The notes beneath the pieces were generated by a model that saw nothing but the letters and a program-made list of their open reading frames with translations, was not told where the DNA came from and ran no database searches. Shown here one piece after another: positions 34,783 through 46,449 of a stretch of 64,000 bases of DNA (position 1 is its first letter; each line of letters begins with the position of its first letter). This DNA comes from Dasypus novemcinctus (Eukaryota; Chordata; Mammalia; Cingulata; Dasypodidae): the NCBI RefSeq assembly GCF_030445035.2, contig NC_080677.1, positions 114,755,263 to 114,819,262 on the forward strand. The letters are read 5' to 3'. Both the position numbers and the translations under genes were made by a program.

Positions 34783-35199
34783 TTTAAAGATTTATTTTTT
34801 ATTTATTTCTCTCCCCTTCTCCCCCCCACCCCAGTTGTATGCTCTGTGTCCATTCGCCGCGTGTTCTTCTGTGACCGCTTCTATCCTTATCAGCGGCACC
34901 AGGAATCTGTGTTTCTTTTTGTTGCGTCATCTTGTTGCGTCAGCTCTCCGTGTGTACAGCCCCATTCTTGGGCAGGCTGCACTTTCTTTCGTGCTGGGTG
35001 GCTCTCCTTACAGGGTGCACTCCTTGCATGTGGGGCTCCCCTATGCACGGGACACCCCTGCGTGGCACCGGCACTCTTTGCACGCATCAGCACTGCACGT
35101 GGGCCAGCTCCACACGGGTCAAGGAGGCCTGGGGTTTGAACCACAGACCTCCCATGTGGTAGGCGGAAGCCCTATCCATTGGGCCAAATCCGCTTCCCA
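34783..35199 (-). mobile_element. DAS-type SINE, antisense, inside ERV-L
   Basis: It has a T-run and TTTA repeats at left and the reversed head 'cctatccattgggccaaatc' at right. Open frames of up to 174 codons cross it on both strands. They are by-products of its GC-rich body. No target duplication was resolved. Confidence 0.85.
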
Positions 35200-35371
35200 G
35201 AATATCACGTTTACTTGCAAATATTACCCAAGGACTTGCACCTTATCTAGAGAGATTTAGTGCGTTTCTACTTGTATATAGGATAGTTGGATATTGTTAA
35301 ATGAAAAATATGTCTGCTATTATTTTTTATTTAGAGATTAATTATGGTTTAAGTTGATGTGTATGGTTGAC

Positions 35372-35382
35372 AAGGAGTGGAG
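35372..35382 (+). other. Polypurine tract and start of ERV-L 3' LTR
   Basis: The 11 bases before TGTGATGG (35383) are aaggagtggag, with one T among purines, in the expected place for plus-strand priming. The 3' LTR is recognisable from 35383 to about 35460. It is then lost, and L1 5' sequence follows. Confidence 0.65.
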
Positions 35383-35469
35383 TGTGATGGTTAGGTTCAT
35401 GTGTCAATTTGACCAGGTAATTGTGCCCATGGTTTGCCTTGGGAACCAGGTGGGGACTAAGAAGATTTA

Positions 35470-36800
35470 GGTCTAAAAGATCTGACTCTGTCAATCTCCA
35501 TCTCTACTAAACAGGACTGATTGCTGAGGATGCAGAGAGGAGTGAAATTGCTTCCTACCTGAGAAAAGGGGCTGCCAGTGAAGGTTGGAGACCTGTCTCT
35601 GAGAAGATGTGAATTACAAGCTCTTAGCCTCTGGGCAGGAACCTATATCACATTGATCCAGTCCCTGTTGCAAAAACATACACTGACTAGGCATTGAACT
35701 GAGAGGGATGCTTAAAAGCACCATCTGCTGTTAGACCAAGGAAGTGCATGTGAGGAAATTAAAAGTAAATCAGGAAGAGAGGCTTTTTCCAGCCTTTATA
35801 CCTCCCTCCCCAAGGCCCTAGAAAGTGGGTCTGCAACTATTACTGGGTCAGAGCCCAGTTTTGAGCAACTAATAGGGACAATCCTAAACACCCAGGTTGA
35901 ACCAAGAATCAAAGAAAAGTAGTAATACACAACTTCCTGCCACTAAATCCCTACAAAAAAAGAGAGGAATTGAGCATCTGAGTAAACTCATCATCCTAAT
36001 CAGATGCCTAGATATCAGCAAAAAATTATGAGCCATCCTGAGAAAATGGAAGACATGACCCAAGAAAAGGAATATATCCAAGCCCCAGAAGAGATGCAGG
36101 ATTTGAGACAACTAATTAACGAGATGCACACAAATTTCCAAAATCAAATTAAGGAGTTGAAAGAAATTATGGCTAAAGAGATAAATGACATCAAGATAAC
36201 ACTGAGGGGAGCAGACATGGCCCAACTGATATAGCATCCATCTACCATATGGAGGGTCCAGGGTTTGATCCCCAGGACCTCCTGACCCGGGTGGTAAGCT
36301 GGCCCATGCATAGTGCTGTCACACGCAAAAGTACCATGCCATGCAGGGGTGCCACCATGTAGGGGTGCCCCATGCGCAAGAAGAGCTGTCCCACATGAAA
36401 GAAGTGTAGCCTGCCCAGGAGTTGCACCACACACACAGAGAGCTGATGCAGCAAGATAATTCAACAAAAAAGAGATGCATTTCCCAGTGCTGCCTGATAA
36501 TGCAAGCAGATGCAGAAGAACACACACTGAATGGACACAGAGAGCAAACAATAGGGTGGAAGGGAAGGGAAAAAAAAAAAAGATAACATTGAGTGAAAAC
36601 AAAGAAAAATTTGAAATCTTGGTTAGATTTCATTCCCAGAACTCATGGGAATGAAAGTCACAATAGGTGAGAACAAAAATACATTAGAGGCATACACAGC
36701 AGGTTCAAAAAGACAGAAGAAAGAGTAAGTGATACTGAAGACAGAACACCTGAAATTGAAGAGAGAAAAGAACGGGAAAAAAATACCAGGAAGAGGATGA
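35470..36800 (+). mobile_element. L1 copy 1: 5' region and part of ORF1, sense
   Basis: 5' UTR-like text leads to ORF1 coiled-coil coding sequence (about 36000-36230: the frame has EKMEDMTQEKEY and FQNQIKELKEIMAK), which continues after the SINE at 36207-36579 up to about 36800. The same ORF1 segment appears again from 37498, so two L1 copies are present. 36800-37145 is not assignable. Confidence 0.7.
36207..36579 (+). mobile_element. DAS-type SINE, sense, inside L1 ORF1
   Basis: Near-exact 14-mers aagataacactgag (36193-36206) and aagataacattgag (36580-36593) bound it. The insertion point corresponds to the place where another SINE sits in the second L1 copy (37404-37497). Confidence 0.88.
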
Positions 36801-37156
36801 GGGAAGAAGTAGGTGAACTCTGGGGATTTGCTGGTCTGTTGTTAAAACTACAATGTTAGGAATGTTCTTTTTGCAAATATGGTGCAGGGTGTCAGGTGTG
36901 TGGGGTGGTATGCAGGACAGGGTGCACCTGGGACAGGCTTCTGTGGAATATGTAAGTGTTTTTCTTGTCATAGTATGTTATATCAGTGGGTGGAGACCTA
37001 CAAAATAAGAAGAAAATATTAAACTCCCATCTTGGGGAGTCATGCTATGTTCTCAACTAGAGGGACAAGAATCCCTCAAGAACCCATTATTAGGCATGCC
37101 TAATAAAAGAAAAGAGACCAATTGAAACCACAACAACAAAGAAGAAAACATTCAGT

Positions 37157-37497
37157 GGGGAGTGGATGTGGCTTACGCAGTTGAGTGCCTGCTTCTGACA
37201 TGAGAAGGCCCAAGTTCAGTTCCTGGTGCTTCCTACCAACAACAACAACAAAACATAACAACAAGCAAACAAACAAACAAAAAACAACTCAGGGGAGCTG
37301 ATGTGGCTAGGTGTTTGAGCACCAGCTTCCTACATATGAGATCCCAGGTTCCATCCCAAGCCCTGGTAACTCAAAAAAATAAAAACAAAAAAAGAAGATA
37401 TTGAGGGGAACAGATGTAGCTCAGTGGTTGAGGGCTTGCTTTCCATGTATGAGGTCTTGGGTTCAATCACCAGTATGTACTTAAAAAAAAAAAAAAA
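37157..37497 (+). mobile_element. Three short DAS-related SINEs in a row, sense
   Basis: Three head units start near 37157, 37292 and 37404. Each has 'gatgtggct' or 'gatgtagct' near its start, a box B-like 'aggttccatccc' or 'gggttcaatcac', and an A- or AAC-rich tail. The third is bounded by aagatattgag (37395-37405) and aagacattgag (37498-37508). Serial insertion into the preceding unit's A-rich tail explains the head-to-tail order. Confidence 0.8.
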
Positions 37498-37845
37498 AAG
37501 ACATTGAGTGAGCAAAAGGAGGATTTGAAAACCTGAATAGAAAAGTAACAGAGCTCATGTAAATGGAAGACATGATAGGAAAGATTAAAAAATAGAGGTA
37601 TACAACAGTAGAGTTGAAATGACAAAAGAAAGAATAAATGATACTGAAGACAGAACAACTGAAACTGAAGAGAGAAAAGAATGGAAAAAATTGAGCAGGA
37701 GCTCAGGGAGTTGAATAATAACATGAAATGCAACAACATATGTGTCATGCAAGTTCCAGAAGAAGAAGAGTAGGGAAAGGGAAAAGGGGCAGAAAGAGTA
37801 TTTGAGGAAATAATAGCTGAAAATTTCCCAACTCTCACAAAAGAA

Positions 37846-38172
37846 ATGAACTTACATGTCCAAGGAGTGCAGCATACCCCAATCAAAATAAATGTGAATA
37901 GGCCTACTCGAAGACACATACTACTCAGAATGTTAAATGCCAAAGATAAAGAGAAACTTCTGAGAGCAGCAAAGGAGAAGAAAACCATCACATACAAGAG
38001 ATGCCCAGTAAGACTTAGCATGGATTTCTCATTGGAAACCATGGAGGTGAGAAGACAGTGGTATGATACAATTAGGATACTGAAGGAGAAAAATTACCAG
38101 TCAATAATTATTTATCCAGCAAAATTGTCCTTCAAATATGAAGGTGAGTTTAAAATATTCACAAACAAATAG
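37846..38172 (+). pseudogene. L1 ORF1 protein C-terminal fragment
   Basis: A 108-codon frame resembles the minus-strand ORF1 copy at 19011-19463: NLHVQGVQHTPIKINV, then TRRHILLRMLNAKDKEKLL and YPAKLSFKYEGEFK before a stop. It covers the end of the RRM-like domain and the C-terminal domain of the L1 RNA-binding protein. Upstream, a stop at about 37771 (tag after EEEE) separates it from the coiled coil. Confidence 0.85.
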
Positions 38173-39664
38173 AAACTAACAGAGTTCTTTAAAAAGAATC
38201 CAACTTTGCAGGAAATATTAAAGGAAGCCCTAGAGCCTGAAAGAAAAAGACAGGAGAGAGAGGCTTAAAGGAGAGTATAGAAGAATAGCAGAAAGGATAA
38301 ACGAAAGAGTAAAAAGACAGATGAAAATGAGATATGACATATGAAAACCAAAGAATAAATATGACAAATGATTTAGACCTAATAAATATATACAGAACGT
38401 TACACCCAAACTCAGTGGGTTATGCTTTCTTCTCAAGTGCCCATGGGTCTTTCTTCAGTATAGACCACATCTTAGGTCACAATGCTACTCTCAATAAATA
38501 GAAAATCACTGAAATTATACAAAGCACCTTCTCAGATAATAATGGAATGAAACTGGAGATCAGTAGTAGACAGGAAAGAGGTAAATTCACAAATGTGTAG
38601 AGGCTAAAAAACAGACTCCTAAATAGTGAGTCAAAGAAGAAATTGCAAGTGAAATCAATAAATATATTGAGACAAATGAAAATGAGAACACAACTTCTCC
38701 AAAGTTATGGGATAAAGTGAAGGCAGTCTTGAGAGGGAAATTTATACTCCTAAATGCCTATATTAAAAAGAAGAAGGAGCTAAAATCAAAGATATAACTA
38801 AACAACTGGAGAAACTAGAAAACCAATCCCAAAGAAAGCATAAGGAAAGAAATAATAAAGATTAGAGCAGAAATAAATTAAATAGAGAACAATAACAAAA
38901 CAAACAATAGAGAAAATCAACAAAACCCAAAGTGGGTTCTTTGAGAAGATTGATAAAATTAACAAAACCCTAGCTAGACTATCAAAGAAAAAAAAGAGAG
39001 AAGATGCAAATCAGTTACGAAAGGGGGAGGAGGGTTACAACTGACCCCACAGAATTAAAAAAGATCATAAGAGGTTATTATGAGAAAGTGTGTGCAAACA
39101 AGCTAGAAAACCTAGATTAAATGGACAAATTCCCAAAAATACACAAATGACCAATACTGACACTACTAGAAATAGAACAACTTAACAAACCAATCACATT
39201 TCAAGAGATTGACTCCATCATCAAAAATCTCCCAGCAAAAGTCCAGGAGCAGATGATTCCACAGGTGAATTTTACCAAACATTTGGAAAAGAATTAATAC
39301 CAATCCTGTTTAAACTCTTCCAAATAATTGAAGAGGCAGAAAAATAACCCAACACATTTTATGAAGCCAGCATCACCCTAATATCAAAGCCAGATGAAGA
39401 CACTACATGAAAAGAAAATTACAGACCAATCTCTCTAATAAACATAGATGCAAAAATTCTGAAGAAAATTCTTGCAGATAGACTCCAACAGCATCTCAAA
39501 AGATTTATTGTACATCACAACCAACTGGAATTTTTCCTGGTATGCAAGACTCATCCGATATAAGAAAATCAATTAACATAATACACTACATTAACAAATT
39601 GAAGGGAAAATGATACATGATCATCTCGACTGGTGAATAAAAAGGCAAAATCTAGCTTCCTGTC

Positions 39665-40010
39665 TTGATAAAAACACTTCTAAAGATAGGAATAAAGGGA
39701 AAATTCCTCAATATGATAAAAGGCATATATGAAAATCCCACAGGCAACATTGTACTCAATGGAAAAAGGTTTAAAGCTTTTCCTCTAAGGTCAGGAACAA
39801 GACAAGTCTGCCCACTGTCACCATTGTTATTCAGCATTGTACTAGAAGTTCTAGTTAGAGCAATTAGACAATAAAGAAGAATTAAAGGTATCCAAATAGG
39901 AGTTGAGGAAGTAAAACTCTCACTGTTTGCAGATGACATGATCCTGTATTTAGAAAGTCCTGACATGTCTACAACAAAGCTACTTGAGCTAATAAATAAA
40001 TAAATTTGTT
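39665..40010 (+). pseudogene. L1 ORF2 reverse transcriptase fragment
   Basis: The plus-strand frame has [20 protein letters not shown] (reverse transcriptase motif B region) and, after a stop at 39872, continues with [15 protein letters not shown]. The FADD catalytic core is intact here, unlike the minus-strand copy at 16.7-16.9 kb. The enzyme would copy L1 RNA at nicked DNA. Stops and the LTR at 40413 inactivate this copy. Confidence 0.85.
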
Positions 40011-40412
40011 TAGCAAATTGGCAGGATACAAGATCAACACTATAAAAATAGTAATGTTTTTGTACACTAGTATTGAACAATCTGAGGAGGAAATCAGGGG
40101 GAAATTCCATTTACAATAGAAACAAAAAGACTCAAATACCTAGATATCAATTTAACTAAACAAGTACAGGGCCTATATGCAGAAAGCTACAGAACAATGC
40201 TAAAAGAAATTAATGAAGACCAAAGAGTGGGAAGACATTCTGTGTTCATGGATTGGAAGACTAAATATCGTGACGATGTCAGCTCTGCCCAAACTGATTT
40301 ATAAATTCAAAACAGTACCACTTAAAATTTCAACAGCATACTTTACAAAAATAGAAAAGGCAATTACCAAATTCATTTTGAAGGGAAAGTGCACCCAAAT
40401 AGCCAAAAGCAT

Positions 40413-41052
40413 TGTATTAGCCAAAGAGGTGCTGATGCAAAGTATCAGAAACCTGTTGGTTTTTATAAAGGGTATTTATTTGGGGTAAAAGCTTACAGTT
40501 ACAAGGCCCTAAAAAGTCCAACTCAAGGTAACATAAGAGATATTTTCTCACCAAAGTCTGTTGCCATGTGTTGAAGCAAGATGGTTGCAAGGGTTCAGCA
40601 TTCCTTTTCCTCTTAAGGCTCCATGGACCTAACTTCTTCTAATCTCAGCTGTAGGCCGGAGGGTTCATTTCTTTCAAGGCCTTCTGAGCTGCTCAGAGCT
40701 CTGGTCTCTTCAGCTGCAAACTATCAGGCAAATGGCTCAACTCTCTTCAGGGCTTTAGCTGGTTGAGGCTTCTCCTTTCTGTTACGTGGCAGGACCGAAA
40801 TGACCAAGTTCTCTCCTCTTCCTTGTGTTCTTCTGTGTGTGTCTATTTATACAGCCCATCAAGGGGGTGGGGACTCAACCCCGAGCTACCTCCTACTGAC
40901 TTAGTGAAATCAAAGCCCTAATCTTGATTTAATCAAGTAAAAATAAAACCTCAGAATTTAATACAATCAAAGGATATCAGAACCAGAGGAACATACCAGT
41001 TTACAAACATAATATCTTTTTTGGAATTCATAAATAATATCAAACTGCTACA
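40413..41052 (+). mobile_element. Solo LTR in L1 ORF2 with exact 5-bp target duplication
   Basis: It starts TGTATTAGCCAAAGAGG and ends CAAACTGCTACA. The 5-mer agcat lies on both sides (40408-40412 and 41053-41057). Removing the 640-bp unit and one agcat restores continuous ORF2 sequence ('aatagccaaaagcat' joined to 'tttaaaaaagaag'). This shows directly that the unit is an inserted LTR and is younger than the L1. Confidence 0.92.
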
Positions 41053-42309
41053 AGCATTTTAAAAAAGAAGAGCAACATGGGAAGAATTTCACTGCCTGAC
41101 CTTGAAACATTACAAAGCTACAGTGGTTAAAACAGCATAGTATTGGAATAAAGATAGACACATTGATCAGTGGAATAGAATTTAGAGTCCAGAAATGAAC
41201 CCTCACCCCTATGGCCAACTGGTTTTCGACAAGCCTACCAAGTCCATATTTACAGGACAAAATGAGCTCTTCAACAAATGGTGCTGGGAGAACTGGGTAT
41301 CTACAACCAAAAGAATGAAGGAATATCCCTATCTCATTCCCTATATAAGAATCAACTCAAAATGGATCAAAGACCTAAATATAAAAGCTAGGACCATAAA
41401 ACTCCTAGAAGAAAATGTAGGGAAACATGTTAAAGTCCTTGTGGGAGGTGGTGGTTTCTTGGACCTTACACCTAAAGCACATGCAACAAAAGAAAAATAG
41501 ATAAATGGGACCTCCTCAAAAAAAGCAACACTTTTTTTATACCCAAATACAGCATATATTACCTATATATGATATAAACATAGATAAAAAGGGAACATAT
41601 CTGATGGTGATAAATGGCACAATGCAAGAAATTAAAAATATACTGGAAGCACATAACGGCAGATTTGAACAGGGAGAGGAAAGAATCAGTAATGTTGAAG
41701 ACAGAACATCTGAAATCACGTAAATATGTTAAATGGAAAAAAAGTAGAGTAAGAACTAAATTCTGCTAAACAACAGGTGAATGAGCTTGGAAGTTGATCC
41801 CTGTACCCATGCCAAGCTATTAGATGAGAAGAAAGTTACTGCACCAAGGTTAATTCTCTACTAACACTATGAACTTTATATACAGATACTAACACAATTT
41901 GTAGTTAAAGAATAGTTGTTAATGTCATTATGCATGTCTGTGCATTTCATGTTGTCATTCAATCCCTGAAAAAAACACTTTTGCATTTCATAGGACTTTG
42001 TCAAAAGGGTGAAAAGACAGTCAAGTCAATGGGAGAAAATATTTCGAAATCATATATGCAATAAGGGTTTAATATCCATGATATATAAAGAGATGATACA
42101 ACTCAACAATAAAAAGACCAATGACCTGGTTTAAAAAATGGGCAAAAGACTTGAACAGATAATTTGCCCAAAGAAAAAATACAAATAGCAAAAAAAAAAC
42201 CACATGAAAAATTGTTAAACATCATTAATGATTAGGGAAATGCAAATCAAAACTATAATGAAGTATCATTTCACACCTATCAGAATAGTCACTCTTAAAA
42301 AGACAGAGA

Positions 42310-42721
42310 GGAGGCAGACTTGGCCCAGTGGTTAGGGCGTCCATCTACCACATGGGAGGTCTGCGGTTCAAACTCCTGGCCTCCTTGAACTGTGTGGAGC
42401 TGGCCCATGCACAGTGCTGATGGGCGCAAGGAGTGCCATGCCACACAGGGGTGTCCCCTGCGTTGGGGGGGGCAAGGAGTACACCCCGTTAGGAGAGCCG
42501 CCCAGCGTGAAAGAAAGTGCCGCCTGCTCAGGGATGGTGCCTCACACACTGAGAGCTGACACAACAGGATGATGCGACAAAAAGGAACACAGATTCTCAT
42601 GCCGCTGACAACAACAGAAGCAGACAAAGAAGACAGCAGCAAATAGACACAGAGAACAGACAACCGGGGTGGGAGGGGAAGGGGAGAGAAATAAATAAAT
42701 AAATAAATCTTTAAAAAAACA
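42310..42721 (+). mobile_element. DAS-type SINE, sense, in L1 3' region
   Basis: Exact 13-mers aaaaagacagaga at 42297-42309 and 42722-42734 bound it. The head reads 'ttggcccagtggttagggcg' with box B 'cggttcaaactcc'. Confidence 0.92.
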
Positions 42722-42831
42722 AAAAAGACAGAGAAAGGCAAGTATTGGAGAGGATGTGGAGAGATAGGAACACATATTCACTGTTGGTGGAATGTAGAAT
42801 TGTACAACCATTGTGGAGGCCTGTTTGGCAG

Positions 42832-44088
42832 TTCTTTTTTATTCAACTTTTTCATCTGCCTTTGTTTTTGTTTTTTTACTTTTTTAACCTTTTTTAAAGA
42901 AGATACATAGATAACATAAAATAACACATTAAAAACTACAAGAGGTTCCCACATGCCCCACTTCCCCCCCGCCCTCCCACCTTAACAACCCCCCTCATCA
43001 GTGTGGCACATCCATTGCATTTGAAACTTTGGAACACTGCACCCAGCATGGATTATAGCCCACACTGTAGTTTACACCTTCTCCCAGTCCATCCAGTGGG
43101 CCATGGCATGATACACAATGTCCTGCATCTGTCCCTGTACCATCACCCAGGACAACTCCAAGTCCCCAAAACACCCCCACACCACACCTCCTCCTCCTCC
43201 CTCTCCCTGTCCCCAGCAACCCTCATGGCTACTGTCTCCACATCAATGATATACTTTCTTCCATTGCTAGAGTCACAATAATTCTATAGTAGAATACCAG
43301 TAAGCCCACTCTGATTCATATTTTATTCCTCCATCCTGAGGACCCTGGGATGGTGATGTCTATCCACCTCCAAATCGAGAGGGGGCCTAGATCCCACGTG
43401 GCTGATGGATGGGACTCTCCTGCCTGCATCTGTAGACTCTCTCGGCTTCCCAGTGTGGTGGCTGACCCATCCCCACATTCCTGCCAGCTGATCTTGGCAA
43501 GTCCAATGAACCAGAGAGTAAGTGTTGCAACCCCACTGAGGCCCAGGGCCCAACCAGCACACAGACAGTCCAGAGATTCAAGTCTCCCAAGCATAGACCA
43601 ACCCCAGTGTCAACCACAGGTTCAGTAGAAGTGACAGAAGATGTATGTGTAGAAAGGTCACATCTGAGTCCAACTCCATCACACCTAGGAGCACAAACTT
43701 CAAAGTAGGATCCTCTGGCAAGGCACTGGACTCCAGAGCCATCTATCATGACCACAGGATGTGGGTGCCTCCACAGCCCCCAGGAGCACCACCACCCCGG
43801 GCTGCATCTACCCTGGCTGTCCCTGAGATCCTGCTGAGACGTGTGCAAGTGTGATCCCTCTAATGACCTCCTGACCCACCTTGAAGTCTTCCTAGCCATA
43901 CAAACTCATTTGTCTTTAATATTTCTCCCTTTCATTCAAGGCCTTTTTCTAGTTGCATCACCAGCTGGTGCCTGGTAGTAATCCCTCAGCACCAGGGAGA
44001 CCCATCCCCGGGAGTCATGCCCCATGCTGTGGGGAAGGCAATGCATCCACATGCTGAGTTTTGCTTAGAGAGTGGCCACACTGGTGCA
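42832..44088 (-). mobile_element. Non-coding retroelement, longest clear copy, antisense in L1
   Basis: It has a T-rich left end, then text matching the reverse of the 12.9-13.39 kb element ('cacatccattgcatttg', 'tccatccagtgggcc', 'actccaagtccccaa'), and then about 750 bp not present in the shorter copies. L1 sequence resumes at about 44090. An open frame of 170 codons on the minus strand (43387-43899) has no recognisable domain. The equivalent region of the 55.4-57.4 kb copy is not open, so coding is unlikely. Confidence 0.7.
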
Positions 44089-45067
44089 ACATGGAAAAAT
44101 TGAATATACATTTGCCAAATGACCTTGTAAGACCATTACTGGGTGTATCCCCAGAAGAACTAAAAGCAGTGACAAACAGGCTTCTGCACACGTATTTTCA
44201 TAGCAGTGTTATTCACAATTGCCAAAAGTTGGAAGCAACCAAGGTATCCATCAACTGAGGAATGGATAAACAAACTGTGGTGTATTCACATGGTGGAATA
44301 TTATGGAACATAAGAAGAAATGAAGTCATGAAGCATATGAAAACTTGCATGAACCTGGAGGACATTATAATGAGTATAGCAAGCGAGACACAAAAGGACA
44401 AATACTATATGATTGTACTTCCATGACCTAAATATATTGTGTAACATATTTATGATTCCATCTATATAAAATGTAAATATAAATCAATTTCTATAGGTGA
44501 AATTAGATTAGTGGGAAGGCATGAGAAGGGGTGTGGAGTTTTTCTTTTTGGAGTAATAAAATGGTTCTAAAGATTTTTTGTGGTGATGAATGCATAACAT
44601 TGTGGTTATAATAAAAGTCACTGATTACACACTTTGAATAGATCGTGTGGTATATGAACATATCTCAATAAAACTGCTTAATATATAAATAAATAATTGT
44701 GCAAGAATAACCAGAAATAGCAGCTATATACAGCAGAGGAAGCATAGAGAGATTGAGAGGTGAAGAATTCTCTTGTTTGTTTGTCTTGTTTTTGTTTATT
44801 ATTATTATTTAAATGATGAAATTGCTCTAATAATGATTGAATTGATGAATGCACAACTATGTAATTATATCAAATACCACTTATTGTATACTTTGGATAA
44901 ATTGTATGCTTTATTAATATGTATCAATAAAACTGATATGTTTAAAAAAAGGAAAAAAAAAAGAATCAGAGGGCCAAGAGTGGAGAAGTGACCATTTTAG
45001 GGAGACCCGGATTTGGATGTTGTCATTGTCATTCTTTCCTCTTTTGTTTAGCCCTAAGTAAAAATAC

Positions 45068-45325
45068 TGTGGCAGTTTGAAATCATTTTATGACTCCCAA
45101 AAAGTGAAAGATTATGTTTGTAAACTAATCTATTCCTCTATGTGTGATACCCTTTGATTGCATTGAATTCAGTTAAGGGCCCTTCGATAGATAACTCATT
45201 AAGATTGTTTTAGGGCTTTTAATTGAATTATGTCAGCAAGGCATGACTCAGGTTTAGTCCCCGCCCCCCTGCTGGATCTGATATAAATGGGCACACAGCC
45301 AGACCACAGGGGAGGGGGGGCGGAA
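45068..45325 (-). mobile_element. LTR fragment, antisense
   Basis: It starts TGTGGCAGTTTGAAATC, the reverse complement of the family 3' end. 'gggcttttaattgaattatg' and 'ctgatataaatgggcaca' match the 3' half of the LTR at 49512-50269 in reverse. The 5' half is missing at a G-run (about 45310-45325). Confidence 0.75.
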
Positions 45326-46085
45326 TGTTGGGGAGCTGGCCTCATAAAATTAACTGAGAAGTTTTCCCTCTATTTTCTGAAAGAGTTTGTGTAGGACTGG
45401 TATCATCTTTCAATTAAACACTTGCTAACATTCACCAATAAAGGTGTTGGGGCCTGGAGTTTTCTTGTTAGAAAGGGTCTTTAAAAAAATTGTGGTAACA
45501 TATACAACATAACATTTCTCATTTTAACCACTTACAAAAATACAATTCAGTGGCATTAGTTACATTCACATTGTTGTACTACCATCACTGCTGTCCATTA
45601 CCAAAAATTTTCCATCATCCCTAACAGAAACTCTATACCCATTAAGTATTAACTCCCCATTTTTCACCCCATAGCCCTGGTAAACTATAATCTAATTTCT
45701 GTTTCTATGAATTGGCATTGTTTAGTTATTTCAAATAAATGAGATTATATAATATTTGTCCTTTTGTGTCTGGCCTATTTCACTTAACATAATATCTTCA
45801 AGGTTCATTCATGTTGTAGCATGTATCAGAACTTTATTCCTTTTTATGACTGAATAGTATTTCATTTTATGTATACACCACATTTTGGTCATCCATTCTT
45901 CTGTTGATGGACGCTTGGGTTGCTTATATAAAAGTTCTTAATATGAATTCAATTTCTTTAATAGATATAGAGCTATTCAATTTTCCTATTTTAAAAATTT
46001 TGTCTTTTAGGAAATTTGACCATTTCATCTATTTTGTCAAATATATTGATATAAAATTGTTCATAATATGCCTTTATTATCTTTT

Positions 46086-46449
46086 TTTTTAAAGATTTAT
46101 TTATTTATTTAATCCCCCCCTTCCCCCCAGTTGTCTATTCTGTGTCTATTTGCTGCGTCTTGTTTCTTTGTCTGCTTCTGTTGTCGTCAGCGGCACGGCA
46201 AGTGTGGGCGGCGCCATTCCTGGGCAGGCTGCACTTTCTTTCACACTGGGCGGCTCTCCTTACGGGGCGCACTCCTTGCGTGTGCGGCTCCCCTACGCGG
46301 GAGACACCCCTGCGTGGCAGGGCACTCCTTGCGCGTATCAGCACTGCACATGGGCCAGCTCCACATGGGTCAAGGAGGCCCGGGCTTTGAACCGCAGAAC
46401 TCCCATGTGGTAGACGGATGCCCTAACCACTGGGCCAAGTCCGTTTCCC
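46086..46449 (-). mobile_element. DAS-type SINE, antisense
   Basis: Exact 15-mers cctttattatctttt at 46071-46085 and 46450-46464 bound it. Relatively many CpG sites remain in its body, suggesting a younger copy. Three overlapping open frames on the plus strand cross it and are not genes. Confidence 0.92.

Larger units (their letters stand above)
31025..35460 (+). mobile_element. Decayed ERV-L provirus
   Basis: In order it contains a 5' LTR (31025-31457), a Leu-type primer binding site (31462-31475), a decayed leader, integrase and dUTPase remnants (about 33400-34530), a purine-rich tract (35372-35382) and the first part of a 3' LTR from 35383. ERV-L carries a dUTPase after integrase and normally no envelope gene, which fits this order. 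The gag, protease and most reverse transcriptase regions appear deleted. Two younger insertions, at 32173-32659 and about 34783-35199, interrupt it. All frames are broken. Confidence 0.8.
37498..44960 (+). mobile_element. L1 copy 2: ORF1 to 3' UTR, sense, with three insertions
   Basis: It contains ORF1 (to 38172), ORF2 (about 38370-42000), an L1 3' region (42000-44700) and a 3' UTR tail ending with 'ttaatatgtatcaataaaac' at about 44930 and an A-rich end. It is opened by an LTR (40413-41052), a SINE (42310-42721) and a non-coding retroelement (42832-44088). Frames are broken throughout. Confidence 0.8.

Noticed and set aside
34736-35260. 174-codon open frame, plus strand
   Set aside because: It lies across an antisense DAS SINE. 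Similar frames occur in the other SINE copies at corresponding places, so it is a by-product of the SINE body.
37467-38042. 191-codon open frame, minus strand
   Set aside because: It is antisense to L1 ORF1. The sense strand reads as recognisable L1 ORF1 protein.
43316-43899. Possible protein-coding gene in GC-rich stretch
   Set aside because: The stretch is part of a retroelement repeated elsewhere in the window. The frame is not kept in the 55.4-57.4 kb copy.
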